In this document: piece by piece, positions 25,831 to 34,435 of the stretch
How positions within the stretch are numbered: position 1 is the first letter of the stretch
How the letters are laid out: each line of letters opens with the position of its first letter
From: Planctomycetota bacterium
GTDB lineage: Bacteria; Planctomycetota; Phycisphaerae; Phycisphaerales; UBA1924
Reading direction: 5' to 3'
Length of the DNA stretch: 64,000 nt
NCBI GenBank assembly: GCA_018242605.1
Contig: JAFEBP010000005.1
Coordinates: forward strand, 24,861-88,860
Notes under the pieces: generated by a model
Seen by the model: only the letters and a program-made list of their open reading frames with translations
Told to the model about the DNA's origin: nothing
The model's database searches: none
Translations under genes and position numbers: made by a program

Positions 25831-26970
25831 TCACTCCAACCAGTCCTTGGCCTTGATCCGCTGGGGCACGTAATCGTCCGTGACGTAGGAGATGTCCTTG
25901 GTGATCAAGGATTCAACTTCCATCTTGAAGCCGTTGCGCAGCATGTGCTCGATCTCCCGCTGCCAGCCTTTGTGCCCCTCAAACCAGGGGTAGGCGGCGA
26001 TCTCCTTCGCACGTTTGATGTCGTTCTCGGACAGGTCGATCTTGACCGCGTCGGACAGGTCGCACTCCTCCTGGTCCTTGGCCCGGATGCCCAGGAACTT
26101 GGCCTGCGGGATCGCCAGCCGCGAGGATTCGAACGCCAGCGAAATGGAGCCCTGCTTGATCACGCTGTAGATGTAATGCCCCCATGGGTCGCAATCGAGC
26201 AGGCAGATGATCGGGAGCTTGAGTTCCTGGCTGAATCGCTGGAGCAGGCGGCGGACGCCTCGGGGAGGCTGGCCGCCGCCGTGGGTCAGGATGCAGTTGT
26301 TCTTCTCCCAGAACCGGTCCTCGTTGAAGCGGTTCCAGACCGTGCCCTTTTCGACGTGCAGGACAAACTTCGCCTCGCACTTCTTGAACTGGATCACGTC
26401 GGGCTCGACGATGCTCGGGATGCCGTACCCGCCGCTGCCCATGCGGCGGCAGTCGATCTCGTCGCCCTTGTCCACGAGCGTGAGGTTGCCCACCACGGTG
26501 CCGCGATTCTCCGCGAAAATGTGCAGTTCTTCTCGCAGTGCGCCCAGCGAGACCTCGAGGTCTTCCAGGATGGGGTCGGATTCGTCCTGGGTGTCGAAGG
26601 TGTTCTCCTTCGTGCCCGCGACGGTGTGCTTGGCCTTGTAGAACACACCACGAAGGCTCGAAGTCTTCTCCGCCTCGATGAAGCTCTTGATCGTGCTGGC
26701 GTGCAGCAGCGTCTGCATGAACTGCTTGGCCTGGTTGAGGTTGAACAGCTCCCGCGCCGCCGACGCGTCGCCCATCTCCAGGATGCCCTTCTTCTTGTCC
26801 CAGATGGTGTTCGACCGGCTCCGCATGGGGATGTCGATGACCGGCTCTTTCTTGCTCAGAGCCTTCTTGGCGACATCATCCGCGAGGCCGACGAGCTTCT
26901 TGAGGGTGACCGCGTCGCGCTCCTTGGTGCGCTTGCTGACGCGGGATGTGGATGCTGCTGCTTTGGCCAT
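25831..26970 (-). CDS. top6A: DNA topoisomerase VI subunit A (Spo11-like, archaeal type IIB)
   Basis: This 379-residue protein is the DNA-cleaving subunit of topoisomerase VI. The 5Y-CAP domain carries [12 protein letters not shown] with catalytic Tyr111, comparable to the SxRDxYY motif of archaeal Top6A and Spo11. The toprim domain shows the acidic residue in [11 protein letters not shown] and the DxD-type metal site in [19 protein letters not shown], almost identical to archaeal DGDPWGxHIYSVIKxGS. The C-terminal [16 protein letters not shown] is also family-typical. Start ATG 26970 has GGAG 9 nt upstream, and a TACCCT box sits about 50 nt upstream. Subunit B is encoded 3.3 kb away on the same strand. 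Type IIB enzymes are standard in Archaea and scattered in Bacteria. Confidence 0.93.
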   Translation of the reverse strand: MAKAAASTSRVSKRTKERDAVTLKKLVGLADDVAKKALSKKEPVIDIPMRSRSNTIWDKKKGILEMGDASAARELFNLNQAKQFMQTLLHASTIKSFIEAEKTSSLRGVFYKAKHTVAGTKENTFDTQDESDPILEDLEVSLGALREELHIFAENRGTVVGNLTLVDKGDEIDCRRMGSGGYGIPSIVEPDVIQFKKCEAKFVLHVEKGTVWNRFNEDRFWEKNNCILTHGGGQPPRGVRRLLQRFSQELKLPIICLLDCDPWGHYIYSVIKQGSISLAFESSRLAIPQAKFLGIRAKDQEECDLSDAVKIDLSENDIKRAKEIAAYPWFEGHKGWQREIEHMLRNGFKMEVESLITKDISYVTDDYVPQRIKAKDWLE

Positions 26971-27195
26971 TCGAGGCACTCCGTTGCCTGTGGGTGGGGA
27001 TGCGACTTTCGGTGCCCACAGGGTAGAAGGTGTGGGCTTGGCGAGGCGATCACTGCACGCCGGGTGATAGCGGAATTCTGCAAACTCCATCGGGAAGAAC
27101 CCCGAAGCCGCCGTCACTCCGACCGGCCGGCCATCGCCGGTGCGCCTTGGGCACGACCCGGATATCCTTTTCGCGGTTCTTCCTCGGAGGCCTCC

Positions 27196-28158
27196 ATGCC
27201 GATCCCGCCTCTTCGTCCGTCCACAACCCGCCGCGGCTTCACGCTGATCGAACTGCTCGTTGTCATCGCGATCATCGCGCTGCTCATCTCGGTGCTGCTG
27301 CCTGCGCTGGGAAGAGCCCGCGCCGCCGCCCGCCGCATCATGAGCATGGCGAATCTGCGCAGCAACGCACAGTTCAACCACGCCTACGCGGTGGACAACA
27401 AGGATTGCTGGGTCAACCCCTTCACACCGACCACAGATCCCAACGGACCTTGGGTGTGGTTGCAGAACCCGCCCCCGCCGTACCAGTTCGGCCAGTACGG
27501 CTGGGCGTACGGACCGCCCTACAGCACCAGCGGTTCCGAGACGTATGGCTACCACTGGATCGCGCACACCTTGTACCAGGATTCGGACATCGCGTCCCGG
27601 TTCAAATCAAATGTCGCGCCCGATGACATCGACCTCCAACGCTGGCTCCGCGAGAACAACAACCAGAGCGCCCAGACCGACTACACCTGGATCTTCCCTT
27701 CTTCGTACTGGTACCCGCCGGTCTTCTGGCAGGATTACAAGCGGTTCGAGGGGCCCTTCCGTCCCGCCGCCACCGCGGGTAACCGCTGGTTCTTCCGCCG
27801 CAACCGCACCACCGACGTGCTGACCCCGTCGGGCAAGGTGCTGCTCTTCGAGGCCAAGGACTTCTCCAGCATTCAAAAGTACATGTGGAACCGCGCCGGC
27901 AGCAAGCCGCAGGTGGCCCTGACCGACGCCAGCGCCCGCACGGTCTACATGTCAGACGTCATCAACGACACCGGTGCTCCGGCCGAACGCGCGGCGGACC
28001 GTCTTTGGTATCCCTCGGGCACGTGGGACCCCGGCGAGGGCGAGATCGGCGGAAGCTACATCCAGTTCGGCCGCGGGCAGGGGTTCACCTGGACCTACGG
28101 ATTGCCCGCGTATTTCTGGGCCACCCGCGACGGCGTGCGTGGCCGCGACCTTCGATAG
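27196..28158 (+). CDS. Pseudopilin-like protein with prepilin N-terminal cleavage/methylation motif
   Basis: This 320-residue protein starts with a short basic leader, then the prepilin peptidase site G14-F15 with Glu19 ([20 protein letters not shown]) and a hydrophobic helix. The soluble C-terminal region is rich in Trp, Tyr and Pro ([20 protein letters not shown]), with no recognised enzymatic motif. Planctomycetes carry dozens of such proteins, usually assigned to type II secretion-like pseudopili. The GGAGG Shine-Dalgarno sequence lies 7 nt before ATG 27196, and TATCCT at 27163-27168 is a plausible -10. Its TAG stop is part of the TAGACT box used by the next gene. Confidence 0.85.
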   Translation: MPIPPLRPSTTRRGFTLIELLVVIAIIALLISVLLPALGRARAAARRIMSMANLRSNAQFNHAYAVDNKDCWVNPFTPTTDPNGPWVWLQNPPPPYQFGQYGWAYGPPYSTSGSETYGYHWIAHTLYQDSDIASRFKSNVAPDDIDLQRWLRENNNQSAQTDYTWIFPSSYWYPPVFWQDYKRFEGPFRPAATAGNRWFFRRNRTTDVLTPSGKVLLFEAKDFSSIQKYMWNRAGSKPQVALTDASARTVYMSDVINDTGAPAERAADRLWYPSGTWDPGEGEIGGSYIQFGRGQGFTWTYGLPAYFWATRDGVRGRDLR

Positions 28159-28161
28159 ACT
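28156..28161 (+). promoter_or_regulatory. -10-like TAGACT overlapping the pseudopilin stop codon
   Basis: TAGACT is followed by 11 nt and the ATG at 28173, with no Shine-Dalgarno sequence between. Its TAG is also the stop codon of the preceding gene. Weaker than the other candidates because of the longer spacing. Confidence 0.35.
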
Positions 28162-28172
28162 GAAACCCAACT

Positions 28173-28445
28173 ATGTCTCAAACTCCCAAAGGCGCATCTT
28201 CCGGCCGTTCGTCAAAGACCGTGTGGGCACTCGCCGGTGTGGCCGTGGTTGCGATCCTTGTGTGGCGCACCGTTGACTATCTCGGCGTTGAGAAGACCGA
28301 CGCGAAGGATGCCAACGCGACCGCGAAAGAGGCCGAACTCGCCGCCGAAGCGGCGAAGATCGCCCCTCCCAAGCAGGAAACTCCTCCCCCCGAACCTCCT
28401 CCTGGGGATCCCCGTCACGGCGCGCTCGCTGTGCCGAAGAAGTGA
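28173..28445 (+). CDS. Small single-pass membrane protein, unknown function
   Basis: This 90-residue protein has a short polar N-terminus, one transmembrane helix (residues ~17-32, VWALAGVAVVAILVWRTV), an Ala/Glu/Lys-rich helical stretch and a Pro-rich tail (PPPEPPPGDP). It is not recognised as any family. It begins 14 bp after the pseudopilin gene and may form a unit with it, as small membrane partners often do with pseudopilins. No Shine-Dalgarno sequence is evident. Composition matches its neighbours, so it is likely a real gene. Confidence 0.6.
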   Translation: MSQTPKGASSGRSSKTVWALAGVAVVAILVWRTVDYLGVEKTDAKDANATAKEAELAAEAAKIAPPKQETPPPEPPPGDPRHGALAVPKK

Positions 28446-28500
28446 TCGCCGCAGACCGATGGCCTTTCTGCACCCGGCTCAACGAAGAGCCTTCTGAACC

Positions 28501-29784
28501 ATGTTAAAGACCACTCTGCACCGCGTCGTCGCCGCTGTGTCCATCGCCGCGGCATCTTCCGCGCTCGCTCAGGGATTCGTCTGCGCCGAAGGCGGCGGCA
28601 ACCCCGGCAAGGGTGTATGGGCAGAGGAAGTCTTCGGCTGGATGGTGGAGAAGGGCAAGAACGGTCATGTGGTGATCATCGGCGCGGTACCGCTGGATTC
28701 CGACGACCGCCCGGATCTCTTCAAGAAACTCGGGGCCGCTTCGGTCGAATCCCTCGTGATTGACCAGGCCGCCGCCGATTCCCAGGCGACGTACGACGCG
28801 ATCAACCACGCTTCGGTCATCTTCATCCGGGGCGGAGATCAGGCCCGGTATGTCAACTGGTGGACCAACACCAAGACCCAGGCCGCCATCAAGGCCGTCT
28901 TCGCCCGGGGCGGAGTGGTCGCAGGCACCAGCGCCGGCTGCGCCGTGCTGGGTGAACTTACGTACGACTCGAAGGTGGGGTCCCTCTCTCCCTCCGAGAT
29001 TCTCCACGACGCCCGCCACAAGGATCTGACGCTCACGCCGGATTTCCTCGGCTTCGCGCCCGGCGTTCTCTTTGACACGCATTTCACCGAGCGGGGCCGC
29101 CTGCCGCGGCTGGCCGCGATGCTCGCCGTCGCGGCCACAGACCTCAAGCGGCAAGTGGTGGGGCTGGGCGTTGACCCGCGCACCGCTGTGTGCATCTCGC
29201 CCGACGGCACCGCCGAAGTCCGAGGCGAAGGAACCGTGACATTCCTGAAGATCAACGCCGATACCAGCGCAACGCTCCTCGCCGGCAAGCCCCCGATGGT
29301 GCGGAAGCTCACCTACTCCCAGTGGCCCGCGGGATACCGACTCGACGCCAAGACGTGGGAAATCCTGGCCCGCCCCGAGTACGTCCGGCACGTCCGGGCG
29401 ATCGCCGAATCTGCTCGCAGCCGCGGCGAGCCCAAGCCCACCGTGATCGATGGCGGCGCCAAGACCGATGACCCGGTTCACTACCTCGCGGGTGTCTGCG
29501 TCGTGGCCCGTTCGTGGACCGGCGAGAACCCCGCCCATGCCATGCGCGCCGGCCAGATGTGGGTCTGCAATGACCCCGGATCAACCAGCATGTGGATCGA
29601 CGTCGGCGCTCAGGTGTCGGTTGGTCAGGACCTCAAGATGATGGTCGGGTGCCTTGGCGACACGCCGACGTCGCTGGCCATCCTGAACGGCGCGACGCTT
29701 TCCTGGGCCGGCGTCAGCCCCACGGATCAGCCCGCGATCGAGGGTGCGATGCTCGATATCGTGCCCGCCTGCGAAGCCAAGTGA
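28501..29784 (+). CDS. Exported cyanophycinase-like peptidase (S51 family)
   Basis: This 427-residue protein has a signal peptide (about 1-23, ending ALAQ). The S51/cyanophycinase core has the nucleophile Ser144 in VAGTSAGCAVLGE and the FDTHFTERGRLPRLAAML segment with the conserved His, and the DPRTAVCISPDG loop typical of these enzymes. Cyanophycinases cleave beta-aspartyl-arginine in multi-L-arginyl-poly-Asp; relatives are aspartyl dipeptidases. The last ~130 residues (after about 295) extend past the usual catalytic domain. Secretion suggests scavenging of external cyanophycin or beta-aspartyl peptides. No synthetase is nearby. Confidence 0.82.
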   Translation: MLKTTLHRVVAAVSIAAASSALAQGFVCAEGGGNPGKGVWAEEVFGWMVEKGKNGHVVIIGAVPLDSDDRPDLFKKLGAASVESLVIDQAAADSQATYDAINHASVIFIRGGDQARYVNWWTNTKTQAAIKAVFARGGVVAGTSAGCAVLGELTYDSKVGSLSPSEILHDARHKDLTLTPDFLGFAPGVLFDTHFTERGRLPRLAAMLAVAATDLKRQVVGLGVDPRTAVCISPDGTAEVRGEGTVTFLKINADTSATLLAGKPPMVRKLTYSQWPAGYRLDAKTWEILARPEYVRHVRAIAESARSRGEPKPTVIDGGAKTDDPVHYLAGVCVVARSWTGENPAHAMRAGQMWVCNDPGSTSMWIDVGAQVSVGQDLKMMVGCLGDTPTSLAILNGATLSWAGVSPTDQPAIEGAMLDIVPACEAK

Positions 29785-29969
29785 CGCTGGTTGTGCGCAC
29801 GTGCGGCGTAGTTCCAAACAACTCGGGCGAACCGTTGGTTGTGTCCGCGTATCACTCTCGGGCGAATCGTTCCAACACGCTCGGCGTGGGGGCCGATGCT
29901 CTTTGGCATGTGAAGAGAATGTTGGCGGAAAGGAACCTCGTCGGTTGAAGCCATCGGGGTGCGTCGTGG

Positions 29970-29999
29970 CGAGCACGGCACCAAAAGTTCATGTGCTCG
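29970..29999. repeat. Hairpin presenting the first ACCAAAAGTTCA copy in its loop
   Basis: A perfect 7-bp inverted repeat, CGAGCAC (29970-29976) and GTGCTCG (29993-29999), encloses a 16-nt loop that contains the whole 12-mer. Copy 2 is flanked by a shorter GCGA/TCGC stem. Copy 3 has only a distal GCTGT/ACAGC pair and copy 4 has no evident stem. Confidence 0.55.
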
Positions 30000-30272
30000 C
30001 CCGTGGAATGCCCGGGTGCTGATGCCGTTGGGGGACCACACGGCACGTTGCCCGGTGAAGCAACTGGGTGGCGGCGACCAAAAGTTCATCGCTCCCAAAG
30101 AAGTGGAATCAACCGGCGGCGACGGCACAGACCGGTCATTTCACCGGCCGCGCGGGCTGTCGGAGGACCAAAAGTTCATGCGCACGTCACAGCGGCCTCG
30201 CACTCAGCGAGGGGATGGAAACGTCCGAATAACTCTGTGTATCTGGCAGGCGCGCACGCGACCAAAAGTTCA
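29980..30272. repeat. Four-copy array of ACCAAAAGTTCA spaced 90-97 bp
   Basis: Exact 12-mers start at 29980, 30077, 30167 and 30261, giving steps of 97, 90 and 94 bp. Three of the four are followed by AT. The intervening ~80 bp are not similar in sequence, but several contain small hairpins (GTTGC/GCAAC in unit 1, CCGGT/ACCGG in unit 2, CCTCGC/GCGAGG in unit 3). The steps are close to nine helical turns, and the array ends 29 bp before the top6B stop codon. Identity unknown. Confidence 0.7.
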
Positions 30273-30301
30273 ACTCATACCCCTTCGGATCCATCGGGCG
30301 A

Positions 30302-32605
30302 TCAGAACAGGCTCGGTCCTTCCTTGACCGGCTCTAGCTTCCCGTTCACCAGCCGCATCTTCGGCTTGGGGGCCGAAGCGGCGGGTTCGGGGGCCTTGGG
30401 CGCCGGCTTGGACGGGGCTTCCTTGGCCGCGGGTTTGGCGGCCGCGGGTTTCGCCCCTTCCGGCTTCTTGGCCTCGGGCGCCTTGCCCTCGCGCTTCTTG
30501 GGTGCATCGCCCTTCTTCGTGAGACGCTTCACGGGCGCCACGTCGATCAGGCTCGGCGAATCATCCTTGGCCCGGGAGGCCACATCCAGCATGGCCCGCT
30601 CGGCCTTGGTCTGCGTGTGCAGGACCGCGTCGGAGGAGGCCGCGACGGGCGAAGAGCCCACAGCCGCCAGATTCTCCAGGACGATGACGCCCTCTTGATC
30701 CGCGGGGTCTTCCTTGATCGCCTTGCCGTCCTCGTCCAGCTGCATGTCCGCGATCGCCGTGCGTTCGCGGGCCTGCGCCAGCAGAGCCTCGTACAGCTTC
30801 TTCTGGTCCGCTCCGTTGATCTCGTGGATGGCCTTGGTGATCTCCCCGATGTACCGCTCGAAAATGTCGCGGCGCTCTCCCTGGCGGCGCATGGCCTGGC
30901 GCTTGCGCAGGTACGTGCCCAGCTTGCGGCCGCACTCCATGAGTGCCAGTTTCATTTCCTTGCGGATCTCGTCGTAGTCCGCGATCGCTTCCTTGCTCTC
31001 GCTCGTGAACGGCACCCACACGCTGGCCATGTGGATCATGATCACCAGCGGGCCCGCCGGCAGGCTGCTCCTGGGTTGCTGCAGGTTGTAGTTCCGCCAC
31101 GACATCTCCGTCACGGCCTTGAATGAGGAGCACGCCGACTGCTGGAAGAGCAGCGGCACCCGGTTGGCGAACCGGATCACGCGTGCCGAATCATCCGCGG
31201 GCAGATCACCTCCGAAGGCGATCGCGGCCTCGATCTGGAACGGACGGCCGCGATAGACCTCGGCGTCGCGGCTGCTCGCGGCGTAAAACTCCGCCCGCAC
31301 GCCCTTGAGCATGCCCGCCAGCAACTGCCGCACGCCGATCGGCGCCAGGCAGTCCGTGGGGGGCGGGGCCAGCCGGGTCTCTTGGAACTCCTTGTAGAGT
31401 TTCTCCGCCAGCGGGGGCTCGATCGCGCTCACCTTGGTGCGGCTCGTGACGCCGATCTTGTCGCAGAAGTTGCTCGCGGTCGTTGCCGACACGCGGCAGA
31501 ACTTGTCCTGCAGGAACGTGTACAGCGTCCCGCCGCGTTCGTCCTGCTCGTAGTCCTTGAGCATCTGCAGGAGCGTGCCCAGCTCGATTCCCTTGGGATG
31601 CGGCTGGATCTCCTTGGTCTCCGGGGGCAGTTCCTGCACCGCCCGCGGGAAGACGATCACGCCGCCGGTCTCGGTCGTGATGGTGGGCTGCGGGGCCGCG
31701 GGCGCGACCTCGGGCTGCCCGGCGGCGTTCGCTGCCGCAGCGGCGGCGGCGGCCTTGTTCTTCAGGAGCGGAACGTCCTCTTCTTCCTCGCTCACCTTGG
31801 TCGGAGGGACAAACGTGATCTTGGCGTGAGGGTTGGCGATGGCGGTGAGTTCCAGGAACTCGTCAACGCTGCCGCGGCCCTTCTGGTACCGGCCCTCGAG
31901 CTCGATGCTCACGCTCGTGCCGGTGGGGTAGTCCTTGTGCGATAGGAACTGGCCGGACGCGGCAAGTTCTCGCGTCCCCGGCGTCAGTTCGCGCAGCCGC
32001 TCCAGCGGAAAGTCCTGCGTCTCCTCGTCCGTGGTCACCTCGGCCCGGTTGGTCTTGGTGTTCATCGCCAGCTCGATGTGGTGAGCCGGGCGGTTCGCGT
32101 TGGGCCGCGTCTGGATGCCCATCGGCTTGCCGGTGGTGATCAGGCCGTACATGCCCGCGGCGGAGATACCGATGCCCTGCTGGCCGCGCGACATCTTCAG
32201 GCGGTGGAACTTGCTGCCGTAGAGCAGCCGACCGAAGATGTGCTCCACCTGCTTGCGCACGATGCCCGGCCCGTTGTCCACGACGGTCACGCGGTACCTG
32301 GACTGCTTGACCTCACGCCCGCGGTCGGGCTGGAGATCCTCGATCACCACCGTGATGTCGGGGAGGATTCCGGCTTCCTCGCAGGCGTCCAGCGAGTTGT
32401 CCACCGCTTCCTTGACGGTGGTCAGCAGGGCCTTGCGCGGATTGTCGAACCCCAGGAGGTGGCGGTTCTTGGCGAAGAACTCGGACACGGAAATATCGCG
32501 CTGACGAGTCGCCATCGATTCGGCGGTCGCCCGCGCGGGCTGCTTGTTCTTGGTCATTTTCGATTCGAGAACGGCGGGTGGCTCCGCAAGTGCGGCCTGC
32601 GACAT
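30302..32605 (-). CDS. top6B: DNA topoisomerase VI subunit B (GHKL ATPase), with insertion and Lys/Pro-rich tail
   Basis: This 767-residue ATPase subunit of topoisomerase VI has GHKL motifs KEAVDNSLDAC (Glu66), VVDNGPGI (Asp110) and RGQQGIGISAAGMYGLITTGKP. The transducer domain has PFQIEAAIAFGG, RFANRVPLLFQQ and PFTSESKEAIADYDEI with the catalytic switch lysine. It is longer than archaeal Top6B (roughly 530-670) because of an Ala-rich insertion at about residues 270-305 and a ~130-residue C-terminal tail rich in Lys, Ala and Pro (PEAKKPEGAKPAAAKPAAKE). A consensus AAGGAGG Shine-Dalgarno sequence lies 7 nt before ATG 32605. It works with Top6A (25831-26970) to relax or decatenate DNA. Confidence 0.94.
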   Translation of the reverse strand: MSQAALAEPPAVLESKMTKNKQPARATAESMATRQRDISVSEFFAKNRHLLGFDNPRKALLTTVKEAVDNSLDACEEAGILPDITVVIEDLQPDRGREVKQSRYRVTVVDNGPGIVRKQVEHIFGRLLYGSKFHRLKMSRGQQGIGISAAGMYGLITTGKPMGIQTRPNANRPAHHIELAMNTKTNRAEVTTDEETQDFPLERLRELTPGTRELAASGQFLSHKDYPTGTSVSIELEGRYQKGRGSVDEFLELTAIANPHAKITFVPPTKVSEEEEDVPLLKNKAAAAAAAANAAGQPEVAPAAPQPTITTETGGVIVFPRAVQELPPETKEIQPHPKGIELGTLLQMLKDYEQDERGGTLYTFLQDKFCRVSATTASNFCDKIGVTSRTKVSAIEPPLAEKLYKEFQETRLAPPPTDCLAPIGVRQLLAGMLKGVRAEFYAASSRDAEVYRGRPFQIEAAIAFGGDLPADDSARVIRFANRVPLLFQQSACSSFKAVTEMSWRNYNLQQPRSSLPAGPLVIMIHMASVWVPFTSESKEAIADYDEIRKEMKLALMECGRKLGTYLRKRQAMRRQGERRDIFERYIGEITKAIHEINGADQKKLYEALLAQARERTAIADMQLDEDGKAIKEDPADQEGVIVLENLAAVGSSPVAASSDAVLHTQTKAERAMLDVASRAKDDSPSLIDVAPVKRLTKKGDAPKKREGKAPEAKKPEGAKPAAAKPAAKEAPSKPAPKAPEPAASAPKPKMRLVNGKLEPVKEGPSLF

Positions 32606-32700
32606 GTCTGCCCTCCTTGGCAGTGGTGCGGTTGTATGTTGAGCGAAAGTCTAGGTCGCCGGAACCCTGGGAAAACTCGCCCGGGCCGGATCCGGGACGC

Positions 32701-32706
32701 TAACCT
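32701..32706 (+). promoter_or_regulatory. -10-like TAACCT 6 nt upstream of murJ GTG
   Basis: TAACCT, then ctgccc, then GTG 32713. Six nt places +1 exactly on the start codon if the hexamer occupies -12 to -7. No Shine-Dalgarno sequence is available. Confidence 0.5.
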
Positions 32707-32712
32707 CTGCCC

Positions 32713-34380
32713 GTGCCACCGGACGGCAAGACCCAAACGCAAGGAAGCGCACCGCCCGACCGCCACGCGGGGACGTTGGCGGCCGCCGTGCGCGTGGTTT
32801 CGGGGCTGACCCTCCTCTCCCGGTTCGCCGGCCTGGCCCGCGACGTGGTGACCGCCCGGATCTTCGGCGACGCCGTCCTGGGCTCGGCCTTCCGGGCCGC
32901 GTACGCCCTCCCAAACCTCTTCCGGCGGCTGTTCGGAGAGGGGGCCCTTTCCGCGGCGTTCCTCCCCGAATACACCCAGCTCCGCCGCGACGAACCGCGC
33001 GTGGCCGACGAGTTGGCCACTCTGACCATCAGGGTTCTGACTCTGGTCACCGGCGGCCTCACGCTTGTTCTCGAGTTGGTGCTGCTCGCGATCCTTCTCA
33101 TCGCCCCCAAGGACGAGAGCCGGGGTCTGTCGCTCCAACTGATGATGCTGATGCTGCCGATGATGCCCATGGTCTGCATCACGGCCATCATGGGCGGGAT
33201 GCTGCAGGCCCACGGGCGGTTCGGGCCTCCCGCCGCGGCCCCGATCATCCTGAACATCTTCCAGATCGCGGCGGGCGTCGCGTTTTACCTGGGATGGATG
33301 ACCGACAAGGTCAATACCGCTTACCTGGTGGGGATCGCGGCGGTGGCCGCCAGCGTCGTCCAGATCGTCTGGTCGTGGTGGGCGCTGCGGGGGTTGGTGC
33401 GGTGGGGCCGGGCCGGCGCCGACGCGGTTCGCCACGGTCGCAAGGTACTCGGCCGGTTCGTCCCCGCGATGTTGGGCCTCGGCACGCTGCAACTCAACAC
33501 CATGATGGACATGGTGATCGCGATGTGGCCGGTGTGGGTGGGCCCGATGATGTTCGGGCACGCCGTCTCGCTCGACAAGAGTTCCAACTCGATCCTGAAC
33601 TACACCCAGTCACTCTACCAGTTCCCATTGGGTGTCTTCGGCCTCGCGGTGGCGACCGCCGTCTTCCCGATGCTCTCGCGGGCGACCAACGACCCCGCGG
33701 AGTTCGCGATGGTCCTGCGGCGGGGGCTGCGTCTGAGCCTGTTCATCGGCCTGCCCGCCACGGCGGGCCTGATGCTCGTTCGGCATGATCTGGTGTACGT
33801 CATCTTCAGCGGCGGCAAAAGCGGATTCAGCGCCGATGGCGTTGAGCGTGCCGCGGCGGTGCTCATGGGCTTTTCTCCGGGCGTCTGGGCGTACTCACTC
33901 AACCATGTCCTGACCCGAGCGTTCTACGCGAAGCACGACACCCACACGCCGATGCGGGTGGCGGTGGCGATGGTGGGGCTGAACCTCACGCTGAACCTGG
34001 TCCTGATGTGGCCGCTACGCGAGGCCGGGCTAGCGTGGGCGACCGCGATCGCGTCCTTTGCGCAGCTCACCTGCCTGATGGTGCTCTGCCGCACGCGCCT
34101 GCATGTTGCTCCCATGGACCGCGAAACAATTTTGGCGTTCGCCCGGATCGCGCTGGCGGTGATCGTGATGTCTTTGGGAGTGTGGGCCACGATGCACTAC
34201 TGGCCTGCGGCGGAGCGCTGGTGGCCGCGGCTCGTGAGATTGGCCGCGAGCGTATTGGCGGGCGCGGTGACGTTCGCTGTCGCCGCCGCGGTGATGCGCA
34301 TGCCCGAGGTCCGCTGGCTGATGGCCCGGGGCGGCCGCGGGGGCGGCGGCGACGCGATGGGCGGAATGAGTTTTGAGTAA
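32713..34380 (+). CDS. murJ: Lipid II flippase MurJ
   Basis: This 555-residue polytopic membrane protein belongs to the MurJ/MviN group of the MOP exporter superfamily. It shows the N-terminal signature RFAGLARDVVTARIFGDAVL...NLFRRLFGEGALSAAFLPEY (two segments), YTQSLYQFPLGVFGLAVATA, and KHDTHTPMRVAVAMVGLNL. About 14 hydrophobic segments are visible. It flips lipid II for peptidoglycan synthesis, consistent with the presence of a wall in this lineage. The start at GTG 32713 is supported by the upstream TAACCT box. The C-terminus is Gly/Arg-rich. Confidence 0.95.
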   Translation: MPPDGKTQTQGSAPPDRHAGTLAAAVRVVSGLTLLSRFAGLARDVVTARIFGDAVLGSAFRAAYALPNLFRRLFGEGALSAAFLPEYTQLRRDEPRVADELATLTIRVLTLVTGGLTLVLELVLLAILLIAPKDESRGLSLQLMMLMLPMMPMVCITAIMGGMLQAHGRFGPPAAAPIILNIFQIAAGVAFYLGWMTDKVNTAYLVGIAAVAASVVQIVWSWWALRGLVRWGRAGADAVRHGRKVLGRFVPAMLGLGTLQLNTMMDMVIAMWPVWVGPMMFGHAVSLDKSSNSILNYTQSLYQFPLGVFGLAVATAVFPMLSRATNDPAEFAMVLRRGLRLSLFIGLPATAGLMLVRHDLVYVIFSGGKSGFSADGVERAAAVLMGFSPGVWAYSLNHVLTRAFYAKHDTHTPMRVAVAMVGLNLTLNLVLMWPLREAGLAWATAIASFAQLTCLMVLCRTRLHVAPMDRETILAFARIALAVIVMSLGVWATMHYWPAAERWWPRLVRLAASVLAGAVTFAVAAAVMRMPEVRWLMARGGRGGGGDAMGGMSFE

Positions 34381-34422
34381 TGCGCGGCTTCGTCCGGACC
34401 TGAAGAATCCCGAGCGACGCCG

Positions 34423-34428
34423 TACAGT
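34423..34428 (+). promoter_or_regulatory. -10-like TACAGT 7 nt upstream of the UvrD/PcrA start
   Basis: TACAGT is followed by gaggcac and then ATG 34436. The intervening GAGG is too close to the ATG for normal Shine-Dalgarno use, so leaderless initiation is preferred. It lies 43 bp after the murJ stop. Confidence 0.48.
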
Positions 34429-34435
34429 GAGGCAC

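Larger units (their letters stand above)
29785..30301. repeat. 517-bp intergenic region with short repeats; no supported gene
   Basis: This stretch lies between the convergent cyanophycinase-like and top6B genes. The left part has two near-identical 14-mers (tcgggcgaaccgtt at 29823-29836 and tcgggcgaatcgtt at 29858-29871). The right part holds the ACCAAAAGTTCA array. Frames in either direction have no domain, signal peptide or Shine-Dalgarno support. It could be a non-coding RNA, a regulatory or protein-binding region, or a remnant of a mobile element. Confidence 0.6.

Noticed and set aside
25945..27195. Rightward frame continuous with the pseudopilin over top6A
   Set aside because: It is antisense to topoisomerase VI subunit A; the prepilin leader and Shine-Dalgarno sequence at 27196 define the real start.
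29980..30272. CRISPR array or integron attC sites in the repeat region
   Set aside because: The repeats are 12 bp with ~80-bp interiors, whereas CRISPR repeats are longer (about 23-50 bp) with spacers of similar size; no cas genes are nearby. No attC core pairs (RYYYAAC/GTTRRRY) or integrase are visible.
29727..30327. Open frames of 60-130 residues on both strands across the repeat region
   Set aside because: They have no Shine-Dalgarno sequence or TAnnnT box at the start, no domain, signal peptide or hydrophobic segment, and the repeat steps are not in one frame. They look like chance open frames.
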